The notes: generated by a model from the sequence alone, not told the origin. A stretch of DNA of 64,000 nt from an uncultured Acetatifactor sp. (GCA_947627535.1 CANQWM010000009.1:1-64000), one strand, 5' to 3'. Shown: positions 8,022-17,734, counted from the stretch's first letter. Translations and numbers: made by a program.

Positions 8022-9017
8022 CTATCTGGACTTTCCGTTGTCATAAATAAGCTGCGCCTCTGCAACCATGCCATCCAGTCTCTTATTCGGAGTATCCGTT
8101 GCAAGGGTAAGTCTTCTTGCATCCTTATCATAGTGATATACCTGATTGGATAATCTGTCTTCCAAGGCAACCTGTCCCATGTTGATTTCGCTTACCATTT
8201 TTGCAAGCTCATAAGGGTCTCCAACATTTGTAGATACTGCGATGCACTCATGCACGGATGAAGGCAGAATATAGAGGTCTGTTTCAAGCTTCATAGCCAG
8301 CTTATGGAGATTATCTTCATAAAGCATGGAGCCAGCTCCATTAATGCCCCTGTCGTTACTGATTACCCACATCATCTTATCTTCCGGCATCTCACCGATC
8401 ATCATGTCTGCAACCTCAGCAGGCATACCGTCACTGATAAACATTTCACGAATAACATCGTTCATGGATTTGACGGTCGGCGGGAAAATACGCCTTGTGT
8501 TTTCCACGGCACACTTAAACAACTGCTCTTCATTCATGCCAAGCTGCTCCGCAAGATTATTGCGAATCGCCGAACTCTGGATTCCGTTTTCATCCACTTT
8601 TACCACCCAGCGGTAAATAATGGACAAATCCTGAAACTCTCTGTGTGGCATATCCCTGAGCATATCTTCATTCTGCAGTGTGTTAATAACCTGAAAGACA
8701 ATGTTATCCTTTGCACTTTCAAGATTCACATCCCCTACCTCGGGCATTTCCTTGAATGCCATATCCATTCTTCTGGCAGCACTCTGTAACACCTCCTGAA
8801 GATTCTCTGTCTCAAGATAGTGTTCATACATGTGATTGATATACAGTGTGGGAGATACGCTCCTTCCTGCTCCGCTTCCCACTAATGTGATACCATCCAG
8901 AACCTTGTTTACTTTATTGACAGGCTCAACACGAAGTCTCATTCCCTGATACTGCTCCGGCATATATTCCATAAACTTCTCAGCCACGACTTCCTTAAAA
9001 ATCTCGTAATTCATCAT
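8022..9017 (-). CDS. DUF5688 family protein
   Basis: 331 residues resembling the DUF5688 family common in clostridial ICEs. Recognisable parts are the N-terminal YEIFKEVVAEKFMEYMP, the central segment containing VIRWVVKV-like strands, and the C-terminal YDKDARRLTLATDTPNKRLDG. No catalytic residues are assigned to the family. The AAGGAGG site lies nine bases before the tandem ATG. It follows the XRE gene by 14 bases. Function unknown. Confidence 0.75.
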   Translation of the reverse strand: MMNYEIFKEVVAEKFMEYMPEQYQGMRLRVEPVNKVNKVLDGITLVGSGAGRSVSPTLYINHMYEHYLETENLQEVLQSAARRMDMAFKEMPEVGDVNLESAKDNIVFQVINTLQNEDMLRDMPHREFQDLSIIYRWVVKVDENGIQSSAIRNNLAEQLGMNEEQLFKCAVENTRRIFPPTVKSMNDVIREMFISDGMPAEVADMMIGEMPEDKMMWVISNDRGINGAGSMLYEDNLHKLAMKLETDLYILPSSVHECIAVSTNVGDPYELAKMVSEINMGQVALEDRLSNQVYHYDKDARRLTLATDTPNKRLDGMVAEAQLIYDNGKSR

Positions 9018-9031
9018 ATAAAATGTCCTCC

Positions 9032-9376
9032 TTAATCTAAATTGTCATATAGAAGCCCTTCTTCGTCCGGGTCTCCATACTCTTTTACATCTGTTTCATA
9101 ACCGGGATCATCTTCCAAATGGATAATTGCTTCTTTTGGCTGTTTGCGTTTTCTATATGGACAACCTCTGCACTCAACACCGGCAATCTCCTCTACAGTC
9201 ACACCGAGTGCTCTCGCAATCCTATTCAAAATCTCATTCTTAGGAATCCTGCTCCCGTTTTCATACTGAGCAATTCTCACATCTCCCCTGTTTGGAAAAC
9301 CTGCAAGCTCTCCCAGTTCTCTCAAAGTTAAATGTCTTTCCCTTCGGAACATTCTAATCTTCTGCCCGATTGTCAT
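9032..9376 (-). CDS. XRE-family regulator with Cys motif
   Basis: 114 residues from the ATG at 9376, which overlaps the stop of the preceding XRE gene (ATGA). Residues 1-65 form a Cro/CI-type helix-turn-helix (IGQKIRMFRRERHLTLRELG). A CRGCPYRK motif follows near residue 72, then an acidic tail. The same CxxCPYRK motif occurs in the neighbouring regulator, so the two are probably duplicates. Likely role: repressor or activator of element genes. Confidence 0.8.
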   Translation of the reverse strand: MTIGQKIRMFRRERHLTLRELGELAGFPNRGDVRIAQYENGSRIPKNEILNRIARALGVTVEEIAGVECRGCPYRKRKQPKEAIIHLEDDPGYETDVKEYGDPDEEGLLYDNLD

Positions 9377-9612
9377 TGACGCACCTTCTTTCTGTATGGA
9401 CACTCCCGACAAGGCACCGGGCATAAAACTTCCAGCGGAACCCATAATTCCTCTGCAATTCTCTTCAGCTTATCAAGATCCGGGAAACCTTTATCCTGTT
9501 CAAATCCTGAGATAACTCGTTCTCCATCACATCCAAAACCGCATCTTCTCCCCAGTTCTTCTCTGCTGAAGCCTCGCCTTTCCCGATATTCCTTTATCTT
9601 TTCTCCAACCAA
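9373..9612 (-). CDS. XRE-family regulator with Cys motif, TTG start
   Basis: 79 residues. The helix-turn-helix covers residues 3-60 and ends with CRECPYRK, a possible metal-binding or structural motif shared with the next gene. The start is TTG at 9612 with GGAGGG seven bases upstream. Translation is likely coupled to the second XRE gene by the 4-base overlap. It sits directly behind the terminator-like hairpin of the adhesin gene. Confidence 0.78.
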   Translation of the reverse strand: MVGEKIKEYRERRGFSREELGRRCGFGCDGERVISGFEQDKGFPDLDKLKRIAEELWVPLEVLCPVPCRECPYRKKVRQ

Positions 9613-9624
9613 AGCTATCCCTCC

Positions 9625-9663
9625 AAAAAAATTAGAGGTGTAAGCTATTACGGCCTACACCTC
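9625..9663 (-). terminator. Terminator downstream of the adhesin gene
   Basis: On the minus strand GAGGTGTA pairs with TTACACCTC around a 12-base loop, followed by TAA and seven T. The ribosome site of the XRE gene begins a few bases later, so transcription of the XRE genes needs read-through or a promoter inside the adhesin gene. Confidence 0.75.
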
Positions 9664-9676
9664 ATATAGATGATAC

Positions 9677-12600
9677 TTATTCAGTTACTTCATCCTCTTC
9701 CTTCTTTTTCCAGAAGAAAGCACCTGCGCCTGCTAACATTGCAGCCAGACCAAGTCCGGCAAAAAGCCAAGGATTGAAGTTATCCCCGGTCTGTGGAAGC
9801 TTCGGTTCTGTAGGCTTGTTAGTAATATTCAGTGTATAAGTCACAACCTCAGGGGCTGCATCGTCATACTGTAATACCACCTCGTGCACGGTCTCATCAA
9901 GGATATACCCTTCTGCAGCCTTGGTCTCGACTACATAATACTTGATATCCTCCACGAACTCGCCATCCTTGAATACACCAATCGGAAGTTCTCCGGATTC
10001 CGCATGACCGTTCTTGTCAGTCACAAGTTTTTCAATCACATTGCCATCTTTGTCACGGATTTCAAACTCTACTCCAGCAATACCCTTCTTGGTATACTCG
10101 TCAGTCTTATCAATGATAATCTTTCCGTTCACAAGCTCATCCTTCATGGATACCTTCTGAATTTCCTTTGTCTCAGTCACCTCAAACTCCACATCATTTG
10201 CAATTCTGTATCCATAAGGGGCAATCTCTTCCCTTAAGATATACTTGCCAACAGGAATTCTGTCGATGACATGAACTGTTCCATCGGACTCCCAGCTGTA
10301 AATCACATTTCCGTTAGCATCAATAATGGAAAGCTTTGCTCCCTTAAGCTCATGCTCTCCGGTAATATCAGTCTTGGAAATTTCAAGCTTGGTAGGATAG
10401 TTTTCAAATTTTGCCTCAAATTCAATTACTTCCACATCATCACCCTGATAAGAAGCATCTACATCAAAGCATTCATCAGACTTCACATATCCGGCAGGAG
10501 CTTCCATTTCCTTCACATAGTACTGTCCAAGGGGAAGGTCTGAAATAAAGGTTACTGTTCCGTCTGCTCCGGTTACTGCTTTTTCAATGAAAGTATCAGC
10601 TGCTACAATCAGTCTGCCATCAGCATCGAAAATGTCTTCCTTTGCATATAAGCCGAATACTGCTCCCTCAAGAGCCTTCTTCGTCTCAGCATCCTTCTTG
10701 ATAACAGTAATCTGTACCTTCTGTCTCTCATTGGTTACATCCATACCTGCATATACCACTTTGGTATTCTGGTCGATATAGGAAAGATCTGCTTCGATTG
10801 GTGTACTGTCAAGTACAAATCCCTCGATAGTTGCAGTCTCAACAAGGTAGTACTTGCCAAGCGGTAAATCACTAATCATGGCAATTCCTTTGTCATTTGT
10901 AACAATGGTTGCTACAAGCTCATCAGCCTCATAATATACAGTGTCAAGACCATCCGGACTTACAATGTCCTCTCTTGCATAAACCTCAAAGGTAACGCCT
11001 GCAAGAGATTTCTTGAAGTAATCGAATACAAAGTCATACCACTTACCTTTTACAAGGTTAATGTCTGTCAGGAACTCTCCATCTTTGTTGATGATGATTG
11101 ACCCGGTAGGAACCTCATCCTTCATAACAACGCTCTGGATTTCCTCCGTATCCTCTACAGTGAAGGTTACATCCGATGCCTTAAGGTATCCGTAAGGAGC
11201 AAATTCCTCACGAAGCACATAAGATTCACCTACTACAAGCTTCTTAATCACATGCGCTTCTCCTGCCTTGGATGTCCAGGTATCAACCACATTTCCGTCC
11301 TTATCAAGAACAGTCAGTGTTGCACCGGAAAGCTCTGCACCGCTTGTAATATCTTCCTTTGTAAACTCAAAAGTTGTAGGCATATTGTGGAAGGTTGCTA
11401 TAATTGTTGAATACTTCACTTTCTGTCCCTGATATTCTGCATCAAATTCGATCACATCATCGCATGATACATATCCGGCAGGTGCCTTGATTTCCTTCGC
11501 ATAGTAATGACCCAAAGGATAATCCTTTACGAACTGGATATCACCGTTTGCATCAGATACTGCTACCTCAAGTAAAGTATCTTTCTCTACGATTACCTTA
11601 CTATCCACATTTACAATATCCTCCGCTGCATATAAGCCAAACTCAGCACCGGAAACCGGCAAACCGGTCTCTCCATCCAGTTTTGCTACGGATAAATCAA
11701 CCTTCTGTCTGTCATTTGCGAATGTCAGACTTTCCCTGATAACAGGAGTCTTATCATTCACATATACGAAAGTTACATACTGCTCTTCTTTGTTCAGTAC
11801 ATACCCGTAAGGAGCTTCCACTTCTACTACTCTGTACTTTCCAAGAGGAAGGTCTGAAACTTTTGCTTTTCCGTCCTCCCCGGTTACAACAGTTGCAACC
11901 AGTTCACCTTCTGCATAATACTTGTTTCTGTTTCCGTTCTCATCTGTCTGCATGTCTGCTGTGTAAATATCCTCAGCTGCATAGATTTCAAACTTAGCAC
12001 CGGCAAGGGAACCTTCTTTATAAACAAATTCCTTATCTTCGGAATCTGCAAATAAACCGCCCTTATATGCATCCAGTACCTCGCCCTTCTTCTCAATTAC
12101 AAGCTCACCAACAGCAGGAGCATCTTCATACTCTACAGTAATGATTGCTTCGTAAGTGTCAGGGTCCACTTCGTAGAAAGTATCAGTATCCACTTTTACT
12201 TCCACATAGTTTTCATTGAGTACATATCCAAAAGGAGCTGCCACTTCTTCAATACGGTAATTACCAAGAGGTAATACATCAGGCAATATCAAATCACCAT
12301 CTGCATCAGTAAAGAATGAAGTATGGACTTTCTTGGACGGGTAAGTTGTAATCATCTCCACATACTTATTGGTGTCCATATTGAAAATCTTAAACTCTGT
12401 GTTAGGAATAAGAACCGTCATTTTGGTATCTGCATCCTTCTTAATCACACGAAGCTTTGCTGTAAACTCTCTGTCCACAAACACTCTCCAGACCTGCGGC
12501 TCTGTCGGATGATTCTCCGTAACATGAACCTCAAATGGCTTGATTGTCTCCATGTTATGAGGAGTTGCTGTCTCAATTACCACATAAGTTCCATAAGGGA

Positions 12601-15055
12601 TAGGAATGGTTACCAGATGTCCCTTTTCATCTGTGAAAGCTTCAGTTTCTCCATTTGTACCAATTACAACAGGAGTTGCACTGTCAAAATTATAACCGCC
12701 ATCTTCTTTTACGGATAAAGATGACTTAAGGTAAGCTGTAAAGCCTGCCTTTTCAAGCAATGGAGCTTCTGTATCATCTCCATTATCAGATACCTTAATC
12801 AACTGGAATGGCTGCTTCATAACCTGCTCTTTGGAAGTAGTGCTTCTTGATACCTCCTCAACAAGATCACCTTCATAATAGCAGACTACATCATGCTCTT
12901 CCTCATCTAAAAGATATCCTTCCGGTGGAGTGATTTCCTTTACATAGTAATTTCCAAGATAAAGGTTATTCACTTCCGCATCACCATTGGCATCCGTTGT
13001 CATGGTAGCTACCAAATCGTTCGCTTTAAATACGACTCCGGTTGCTCCGTCCGGATGCATGATATCATCACGGGCATACAAACCGTAAACTGCTCCTTCT
13101 AAGGTAGCATCTCCCTGTGGTACAGGAAGACCTGTTTCCTTATCCACCTTGAAGATATGAATCTTTGCAGTGGTTCTGTCATTTACAAACTCATGGCTGA
13201 AAGTAGCCTTGGCTGTAGTCTCTGACAGGTAATTGAAATTGAAGCTGTAGACATCGCTGCTGTTTCTCACATATCCATAAGGAGCCTGTGACTCAGAAAT
13301 ATAGTAGCTGTTTGCAATCGGTAAATCCAAAGAGTATGCTGCCTTACCATCCTCACCTGTAGTGACTGTCTGCAATGCAGTACCTTTGGTAACGATAACC
13401 TGACCTGTATAGTTTTTGATATCATTACCGGCGTATAAAGTGTATTTACCGCCATTTAACGGATTAGCAGTATCAGAGTCTTTCTTTAATACAGAAACCT
13501 CTGCCTTCTGTCTTGTATTCTGAATGGTTGCTGATTCATACTGCACTTCCACATTCTGGTCCTTGTACTCAATATTCACTGGCACGGGAGTAGTGTTGAT
13601 GGTATATCCATCAATGCTCTTTGTTTCCGTTACCACATAAGAACCAAGATGAAGGTCTGTAAGAACAACCAAACCGTCAGATCCTGTTACAAGGTTTTCT
13701 GCAATCAAATCTCCCTTACTGTAAACCTTTGTACCATCTGCCTTATAGATATCAGCACCGGCAGTCACCTTAAATGTTGCTCCCGGCAATTTCTTCACTT
13801 CATAAGTAAAGTTACTTCCATTCCATCCGGTAAGTACCTCACCTTCCTTGTAAATAGTCAGTGCTCCAAGCTGCTCCTTATCAGTTGCAGTAAAGGAAGT
13901 TGTCTGACCTGCCTTAACAGTAAGTGTGTGTACCTTTCCGCTAATCACATAACCCTTCGGAGCCTGAATCTCCTTCACATAATAAGTTCCAGCTACAAGC
14001 GCCTTGGAAGTAGCTGTACCATCACTTCCGGTTGTAATTGTGTCTACCTTGTTGGTGCAGGCACTGTCAGTATAGATACCATATTTTGCACCGGAAAGCT
14101 TCACACCACTTTCCTCATCCTGCTTGGTAATCTTTCCATAACCGATATTCTCAGTCTTGACCTTGAAATACGCTGACACCGGGTCTGCTGATGGCTTCTC
14201 AGAAATAAACTCCTGATAACCGGACCTTCCGGTAAGCCAGAACACGCAGCTTGATGTTGTTTCCACAACACCTGCTGTTGAGTTCAGGGTTGCCGTGGTA
14301 GCTGTAGTATTCACAGATGTTGTGTGAATCGTAACGCTGTTACCACTTTTCTCTACAGAATATCCACTGAGGGAAATGTCGAAATTTGACAACACGCCAT
14401 TGGAATCGTTTAGGGTTGTTTCAAATCTCTTATTACTCTCATTCCACTTCAATTCATAAGTGGTTGCACCACTCTTGGTTGCGCTTGCAAAACTTGGTCT
14501 TGTAGCATAATAAGATGCACTGATATTGTTCTTAAGCGTTGTATAGTAAGCGTAAGAATTTGTCGGATTAGGTGCTGATGCACATAACTTATTAGCTGCC
14601 GAATCATCGGAACCTGTTCCAAAAAGGTTTGCCACAATCGCCCATACCATTGCCTGTGTTGCAATATACTGGTCGCACTGATCATTGCTTGGTGCTGTAG
14701 CTGAGTTACATCCATATCCAAAGTACAGACAGTATGCAAGCTGTTTTTCCTGTGCTGCTGATAAACTCGTGCTCGGATTATCATAGCTGTTCATAAGCTG
14801 ACCACCATCAGCCGCCAGTCCAAAATTCATACAATAGGCTGCATTGCCATCAATCATAGAGTACAAAATCTTACCATGATTGTAGCCTGCCTTTAACTCA
14901 CTTACCTCCCCGGTATTCTTTACAGAAGCATTCCAGAAGGCAATATTCGCACTCGGACTTGCTGCAAATGCAGTTGTTCCGTTAGAGAACAATGTGGTGA
15001 ACATCGTAAGAACAGCAAGAAAACCTGCCATAAATCTTCTAAACTTTTGTTTCAC
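9677..15055 (-). CDS. LPxTG adhesin: thioester domain plus 13 CnaB/SpaA domains
   Basis: A 1792-residue sortase-anchored surface protein. Residues 1-31 are a signal peptide. A thioester domain follows: Cys75 in YCMNFG and Gln134 in TQAMVWAI are the likely thioester pair, which in this family binds host amines covalently. I count 13 B-type Ig repeats (about 308-1745), each beginning with a Lys-containing strand and ending with an E-box such as YYVKEIQAPKGY or YILREEIAPYGY, as in isopeptide-forming pilin domains. LPQTG at 1753-1757, a hydrophobic segment and KKK complete the wall anchor. No sortase is in the window. The start is GTG with AAGGAGG eight bases upstream, behind a terminator-like hairpin. 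Confidence 0.92.
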   Translation of the reverse strand: MKQKFRRFMAGFLAVLTMFTTLFSNGTTAFAASPSANIAFWNASVKNTGEVSELKAGYNHGKILYSMIDGNAAYCMNFGLAADGGQLMNSYDNPSTSLSAAQEKQLAYCLYFGYGCNSATAPSNDQCDQYIATQAMVWAIVANLFGTGSDDSAANKLCASAPNPTNSYAYYTTLKNNISASYYATRPSFASATKSGATTYELKWNESNKRFETTLNDSNGVLSNFDISLSGYSVEKSGNSVTIHTTSVNTTATTATLNSTAGVVETTSSCVFWLTGRSGYQEFISEKPSADPVSAYFKVKTENIGYGKITKQDEESGVKLSGAKYGIYTDSACTNKVDTITTGSDGTATSKALVAGTYYVKEIQAPKGYVISGKVHTLTVKAGQTTSFTATDKEQLGALTIYKEGEVLTGWNGSNFTYEVKKLPGATFKVTAGADIYKADGTKVYSKGDLIAENLVTGSDGLVVLTDLHLGSYVVTETKSIDGYTINTTPVPVNIEYKDQNVEVQYESATIQNTRQKAEVSVLKKDSDTANPLNGGKYTLYAGNDIKNYTGQVIVTKGTALQTVTTGEDGKAAYSLDLPIANSYYISESQAPYGYVRNSSDVYSFNFNYLSETTAKATFSHEFVNDRTTAKIHIFKVDKETGLPVPQGDATLEGAVYGLYARDDIMHPDGATGVVFKANDLVATMTTDANGDAEVNNLYLGNYYVKEITPPEGYLLDEEEHDVVCYYEGDLVEEVSRSTTSKEQVMKQPFQLIKVSDNGDDTEAPLLEKAGFTAYLKSSLSVKEDGGYNFDSATPVVIGTNGETEAFTDEKGHLVTIPIPYGTYVVIETATPHNMETIKPFEVHVTENHPTEPQVWRVFVDREFTAKLRVIKKDADTKMTVLIPNTEFKIFNMDTNKYVEMITTYPSKKVHTSFFTDADGDLILPDVLPLGNYRIEEVAAPFGYVLNENYVEVKVDTDTFYEVDPDTYEAIITVEYEDAPAVGELVIEKKGEVLDAYKGGLFADSEDKEFVYKEGSLAGAKFEIYAAEDIYTADMQTDENGNRNKYYAEGELVATVVTGEDGKAKVSDLPLGKYRVVEVEAPYGYVLNKEEQYVTFVYVNDKTPVIRESLTFANDRQKVDLSVAKLDGETGLPVSGAEFGLYAAEDIVNVDSKVIVEKDTLLEVAVSDANGDIQFVKDYPLGHYYAKEIKAPAGYVSCDDVIEFDAEYQGQKVKYSTIIATFHNMPTTFEFTKEDITSGAELSGATLTVLDKDGNVVDTWTSKAGEAHVIKKLVVGESYVLREEFAPYGYLKASDVTFTVEDTEEIQSVVMKDEVPTGSIIINKDGEFLTDINLVKGKWYDFVFDYFKKSLAGVTFEVYAREDIVSPDGLDTVYYEADELVATIVTNDKGIAMISDLPLGKYYLVETATIEGFVLDSTPIEADLSYIDQNTKVVYAGMDVTNERQKVQITVIKKDAETKKALEGAVFGLYAKEDIFDADGRLIVAADTFIEKAVTGADGTVTFISDLPLGQYYVKEMEAPAGYVKSDECFDVDASYQGDDVEVIEFEAKFENYPTKLEISKTDITGEHELKGAKLSIIDANGNVIYSWESDGTVHVIDRIPVGKYILREEIAPYGYRIANDVEFEVTETKEIQKVSMKDELVNGKIIIDKTDEYTKKGIAGVEFEIRDKDGNVIEKLVTDKNGHAESGELPIGVFKDGEFVEDIKYYVVETKAAEGYILDETVHEVVLQYDDAAPEVVTYTLNITNKPTEPKLPQTGDNFNPWLFAGLGLAAMLAGAGAFFWKKKEEDEVTE

Positions 15056-15082
15056 TTTTCATTCCTCCTTAAAAATGGGCAC

Positions 15083-15111
15083 AAAAAAAGCAGGTCACTT
15101 TCATGGCCTGC
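15083..15111 (-). terminator. Terminator or attenuator ahead of the adhesin gene
   Basis: On the minus strand GCAGG, a 12-base loop and CCTGC are followed by seven T. The hairpin lies between the lipoprotein stop and the adhesin ribosome site with only about 27 bases left, so the adhesin must be transcribed through it. This suggests attenuation or partial read-through. Confidence 0.72.
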
Positions 15112-15133
15112 AATTTTTGTTATTGTTAATTTG

Positions 15134-15904
15134 TTATCTGAGACATCGGAACTCATAGAAGTCAGTTCCATTTCTAGAGTACACACCCGCATATACCACA
15201 TTGAACACCAGGTTACTTTCCAAAAGAAGCATATCCGCTATGTAAGTTGCAATAGCATCTTCACTTCTTAATGGTTGTCCGGAAGTCGTACTGGCTATAT
15301 TTAAGTCAGTTTCCACAAACACACTGTAGTAACTGCTCTCTAAACCATCATAGGGATAATACTTGTTATACTCTTCCTGCGTAATTCTGCCCTCTGCCAA
15401 AGCATTTGCAAGGTTATCCTGCGTAGTAATCATACCTCCCGCCTGACACTTTGCAATGGCAAGTGAAACCACAGTACCCGGATTGTATCCTGCCGGTGTA
15501 TATTCCGGCTCCGGAGTTGGCTCTGGTGTCGGTTCAGGAGTAGGAGTTGGCTCCGGTGTCTGAACCGGGGGCTGTGGTTCCTCCCTTTGTTCTGTTGATG
15601 CAGGTGGGTCTTCTCTTTGTTCTGTCTGATTCTCTCTGTTTTCAGAAACAGGCTGATTTTCAGTTTCATCCTTTACAGGAGCTTCACTGCTTTCAGCTTC
15701 ATCCTTATTGCTTTGAAACTCTGTTTCGTTTTCAGAAGAGCTTTCCACCGTACTTCCTTCTGCAATAACCGGCTCCTTGCTTTCCTCTGTCTCTTTTGTT
15801 TCTTCATAGCTGATATCTGCTTCCGTCATTTCATTCACCGTGGAATTACAGCCAGCTAATGTCAAAACTGCTACGGATAAAAAAATAATAAATAATCTCT
15901 TCAT
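15134..15904 (-). CDS. Lipoprotein with Pro/Thr-rich linker
   Basis: 256 residues from the ATG at 15904 (GGGTGAT upstream; the ATG at 15916 lies too close to any ribosome site). The signal peptide ends in the lipobox LAGC with Cys at residue 18. A long low-complexity acidic stretch (Glu, Ser, Thr) and a repeated PEPTPEPTP linker lead to a C-terminal globular part of about 110 residues ending in two Cys-poor beta-like segments. It is probably membrane-anchored with its C-terminal domain near or beyond the wall. The gene precedes the adhesin, so a shared surface role is likely. Family not recognised. Confidence 0.82.
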   Translation of the reverse strand: MKRLFIIFLSVAVLTLAGCNSTVNEMTEADISYEETKETEESKEPVIAEGSTVESSSENETEFQSNKDEAESSEAPVKDETENQPVSENRENQTEQREDPPASTEQREEPQPPVQTPEPTPTPEPTPEPTPEPEYTPAGYNPGTVVSLAIAKCQAGGMITTQDNLANALAEGRITQEEYNKYYPYDGLESSYYSVFVETDLNIASTTSGQPLRSEDAIATYIADMLLLESNLVFNVVYAGVYSRNGTDFYEFRCLR

Positions 15905-15989
15905 AATATCACCCATCCCTTTCCGTAAGAGGGATAGGCTAATGTGTTCCGTGCCTGTCCACTCTTACTGTGTGAACATTTCTATTTAC

Positions 15990-16074
15990 ACGGGACACAT
16001 ACCTTGGGTCTGTCCCGTACTCGATGCATACTACTCTCCTTCCATTATACACATATCTTCTTCATTCTGAAGAA
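15990..16074 (-). promoter_or_regulatory. Likely promoter and leader of the lipoprotein-adhesin genes
   Basis: On the minus strand a TATAAT (16044-16049) is preceded by the perfect dyad TTCTTCA / TGAAGAA (16058-16074) and followed by the perfect inverted repeat ACGGGACA / TGTCCCGT (15990-15997, 16011-16018). No good -35 is seen, so an activator acting at the dyad is possible. The leader to the lipoprotein start would be about 130 bases. Confidence 0.4.
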
Positions 16075-16137
16075 ATATTGTACCAATCTCCGGTTCTTTC
16101 GGTAATTTGCAAATGTCTTCACGTTACCGCCTCCTTC

Positions 16138-16314
16138 CTATGGTGTTCCTGCTCTCACAAATGCGAGGAACAGTCTGCCGACAAGTCCTAACAGCAAGAG
16201 GAAGACCTTTGCCACATTCAGGACCAACTGCAACGCATTTAATATCAGCCATGCGATTGCTTTCAATATTGCTACTAATACATTGCCCAATCCGGCTAAA
16301 AATCTTCCTGCCAT
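16138..16314 (-). CDS. Small hydrophobic protein, 58 residues
   Basis: The ATG at 16314 has GGAGG eight bases upstream and lies two bases after the ParR-like gene. The product is almost entirely hydrophobic, with Gly, Leu, Val and Ala and regularly spaced Lys/Arg (FLAGLGNVLVAILKAIAWL, then KVFLLLLGLVGRLFLAF), giving two membrane helices or one long amphipathic helix. It could be a holin-like, toxin-like or pilin-like peptide; none can be shown. It is placed between the partition genes and the surface genes. Confidence 0.65.
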   Translation of the reverse strand: MAGRFLAGLGNVLVAILKAIAWLILNALQLVLNVAKVFLLLLGLVGRLFLAFVRAGTP

Positions 16315-16316
16315 AC

Positions 16317-16754
16317 CTATTCCTCCATTCCATCCATCAAATAGCTTAATGCATAATCTGAAATCGTATCATCATCCTGCGGTTCCTCTTCCTGCTTAAC
16401 CTCTTCGGTAACTGCCCTCTGCGGTAAAGCTGAAAGGTTGGTACATCCTGCAATTACGCCTCCGAGTAACCGAATCACTTCGTTTCTTGCTTCCGTAACT
16501 GCTGCTTCCACAGTTCTCTCCTCGATATCTTTCAGTTCTTTCTTTGTAACATAAGGGCTGTCATCTCTTCTTGCTTCTGTAAATGCTTCTTTTCCAAAAT
16601 GGTCGATATAATATTCAGCTGCATTTATCAAAAACTGGCTCTTTGACTTACATATCTCCGGGTCTAAGTTCACCAAAACATCATTAACCTTGCGATGTTG
16701 GGGATTCTTAATATTGAACCTGCATGATTGCTTAATAATATGGTCTAATGCCAT
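16317..16754 (-). CDS. ParR-like plasmid segregation partner
   Basis: 145 residues from the ATG at 16754, where AGGAGGTG fits well; a GTG three codons upstream does not. The N-terminal 60 residues resemble ribbon-helix-helix adaptors (RKVNDVLVNLDPEICKSKSQFLINAAEYYI). The remainder is acidic and helical. Position 12 bases after the ParM-like gene supports a ParR role, linking a centromere site to the actin filament. No clear repeat array for its binding was found nearby. Confidence 0.65.
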   Translation of the reverse strand: MALDHIIKQSCRFNIKNPQHRKVNDVLVNLDPEICKSKSQFLINAAEYYIDHFGKEAFTEARRDDSPYVTKKELKDIEERTVEAAVTEARNEVIRLLGGVIAGCTNLSALPQRAVTEEVKQEEEPQDDDTISDYALSYLMDGMEE

Positions 16755-16766
16755 CTGCCACACCTC

Positions 16767-17687
16767 CTATGCCAACTTTTTCATCTTTCTAATTGCCATC
16801 ATAGCCAACTGTTCATAGCCCTTGGCATTTGCCTTAACATCCAGAATATAAGTAATATTGCTCTGCGAAAGTCCTCCAAACAGTTTCATAACTGATGCTC
16901 CGCCTCCTACAAATACAATGGGTGTTGTTGATAAGTTGTATCCATACTCTCTGATTGAGTTATACACCTTCTCGCAAAAAGCTTCGATTTCTGCTTTCGC
17001 AATATCGTAATACTTTCTGTCAATCTCACACCTGCCATACCTCATAATATCCTGAATAAAAGACTCATCCAGTTCACCATTTAACTGTCTTACACACTGC
17101 TCGTTGATGGTTCTCATACAGGTTATCAGTCCCTTCGGAATGGTCACACATTTTGATTCGTCCGGAACCTTATCTACAACCGGCATAATATCAATCGTCC
17201 ATGAGCCGATATCCACTATCAAGGTTTTCTTATTGAAGGTCTGAAGCTTATCCGCAACTGCCGCATAGCATTGTGGAAATACTGCAACATTTTCAATTAC
17301 CACATGATACCTGATATTCTCAAACAGAAACTCAATATCCTTTTCCGCTGTAAGATACTTTACAAATTCGGACTTCTCGCTGCCAAATCGTGTCAGTGGT
17401 AGTCCTACCGCCAAGAACACCTTTGCTTCACACAAGCCTCTTCGTCTTAATTCCTTCGCAACCGCTGCCAGAGTCAAAAGATAAAATGTATCGTCCTCTG
17501 TCTTTGTGCTTTTTACTTCCTGTCTGTTTCCTCCGACCTTGTAATATCTTCCTTTATACTCAAGAACACCATCATATAATGCAGGCTCAGTTGTAATTTC
17601 CTTCACGCCGGTAACGAATACCTGTGAAGAGGTTTTAATATTACTCCAGCCGTGGTCAATACCAATTACTTCGATTTTGTTATTCAT
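16767..17687 (-). CDS. ParM/StbA-type actin-like ATPase
   Basis: 306 residues from the ATG at 17687 with AAAGGAGG upstream. Phosphate-1 motif GIDHGWSNIKT lies at about residues 8-18, phosphate-2 VDIGSWTIDI at about 165-175, and adenosine motif VFVGGGASVM at about 262-272. The actin-like filament pushes sister copies of a replicon apart; in an ICE it would stabilise a circular, replicating form. It forms an operon with the ParR-like gene. Confidence 0.82.
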   Translation of the reverse strand: MNNKIEVIGIDHGWSNIKTSSQVFVTGVKEITTEPALYDGVLEYKGRYYKVGGNRQEVKSTKTEDDTFYLLTLAAVAKELRRRGLCEAKVFLAVGLPLTRFGSEKSEFVKYLTAEKDIEFLFENIRYHVVIENVAVFPQCYAAVADKLQTFNKKTLIVDIGSWTIDIMPVVDKVPDESKCVTIPKGLITCMRTINEQCVRQLNGELDESFIQDIMRYGRCEIDRKYYDIAKAEIEAFCEKVYNSIREYGYNLSTTPIVFVGGGASVMKLFGGLSQSNITYILDVKANAKGYEQLAMMAIRKMKKLA

Positions 17688-17734
17688 CGTCTGCTTCCTC
17701 CTTTTCAATCTAAATCTGAAATTCATTACTGCCT

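Noticed and set aside
9700..14200. Repeats in the adhesin gene as DNA repeats or CRISPR
   Set aside because: They are diverged protein-domain repeats at irregular DNA spacing within one open frame.
16107..16349. Plus-strand frame of 80 codons
   Set aside because: It lies antisense to the 58-residue hydrophobic protein, which has a good ribosome site; the plus frame has none.
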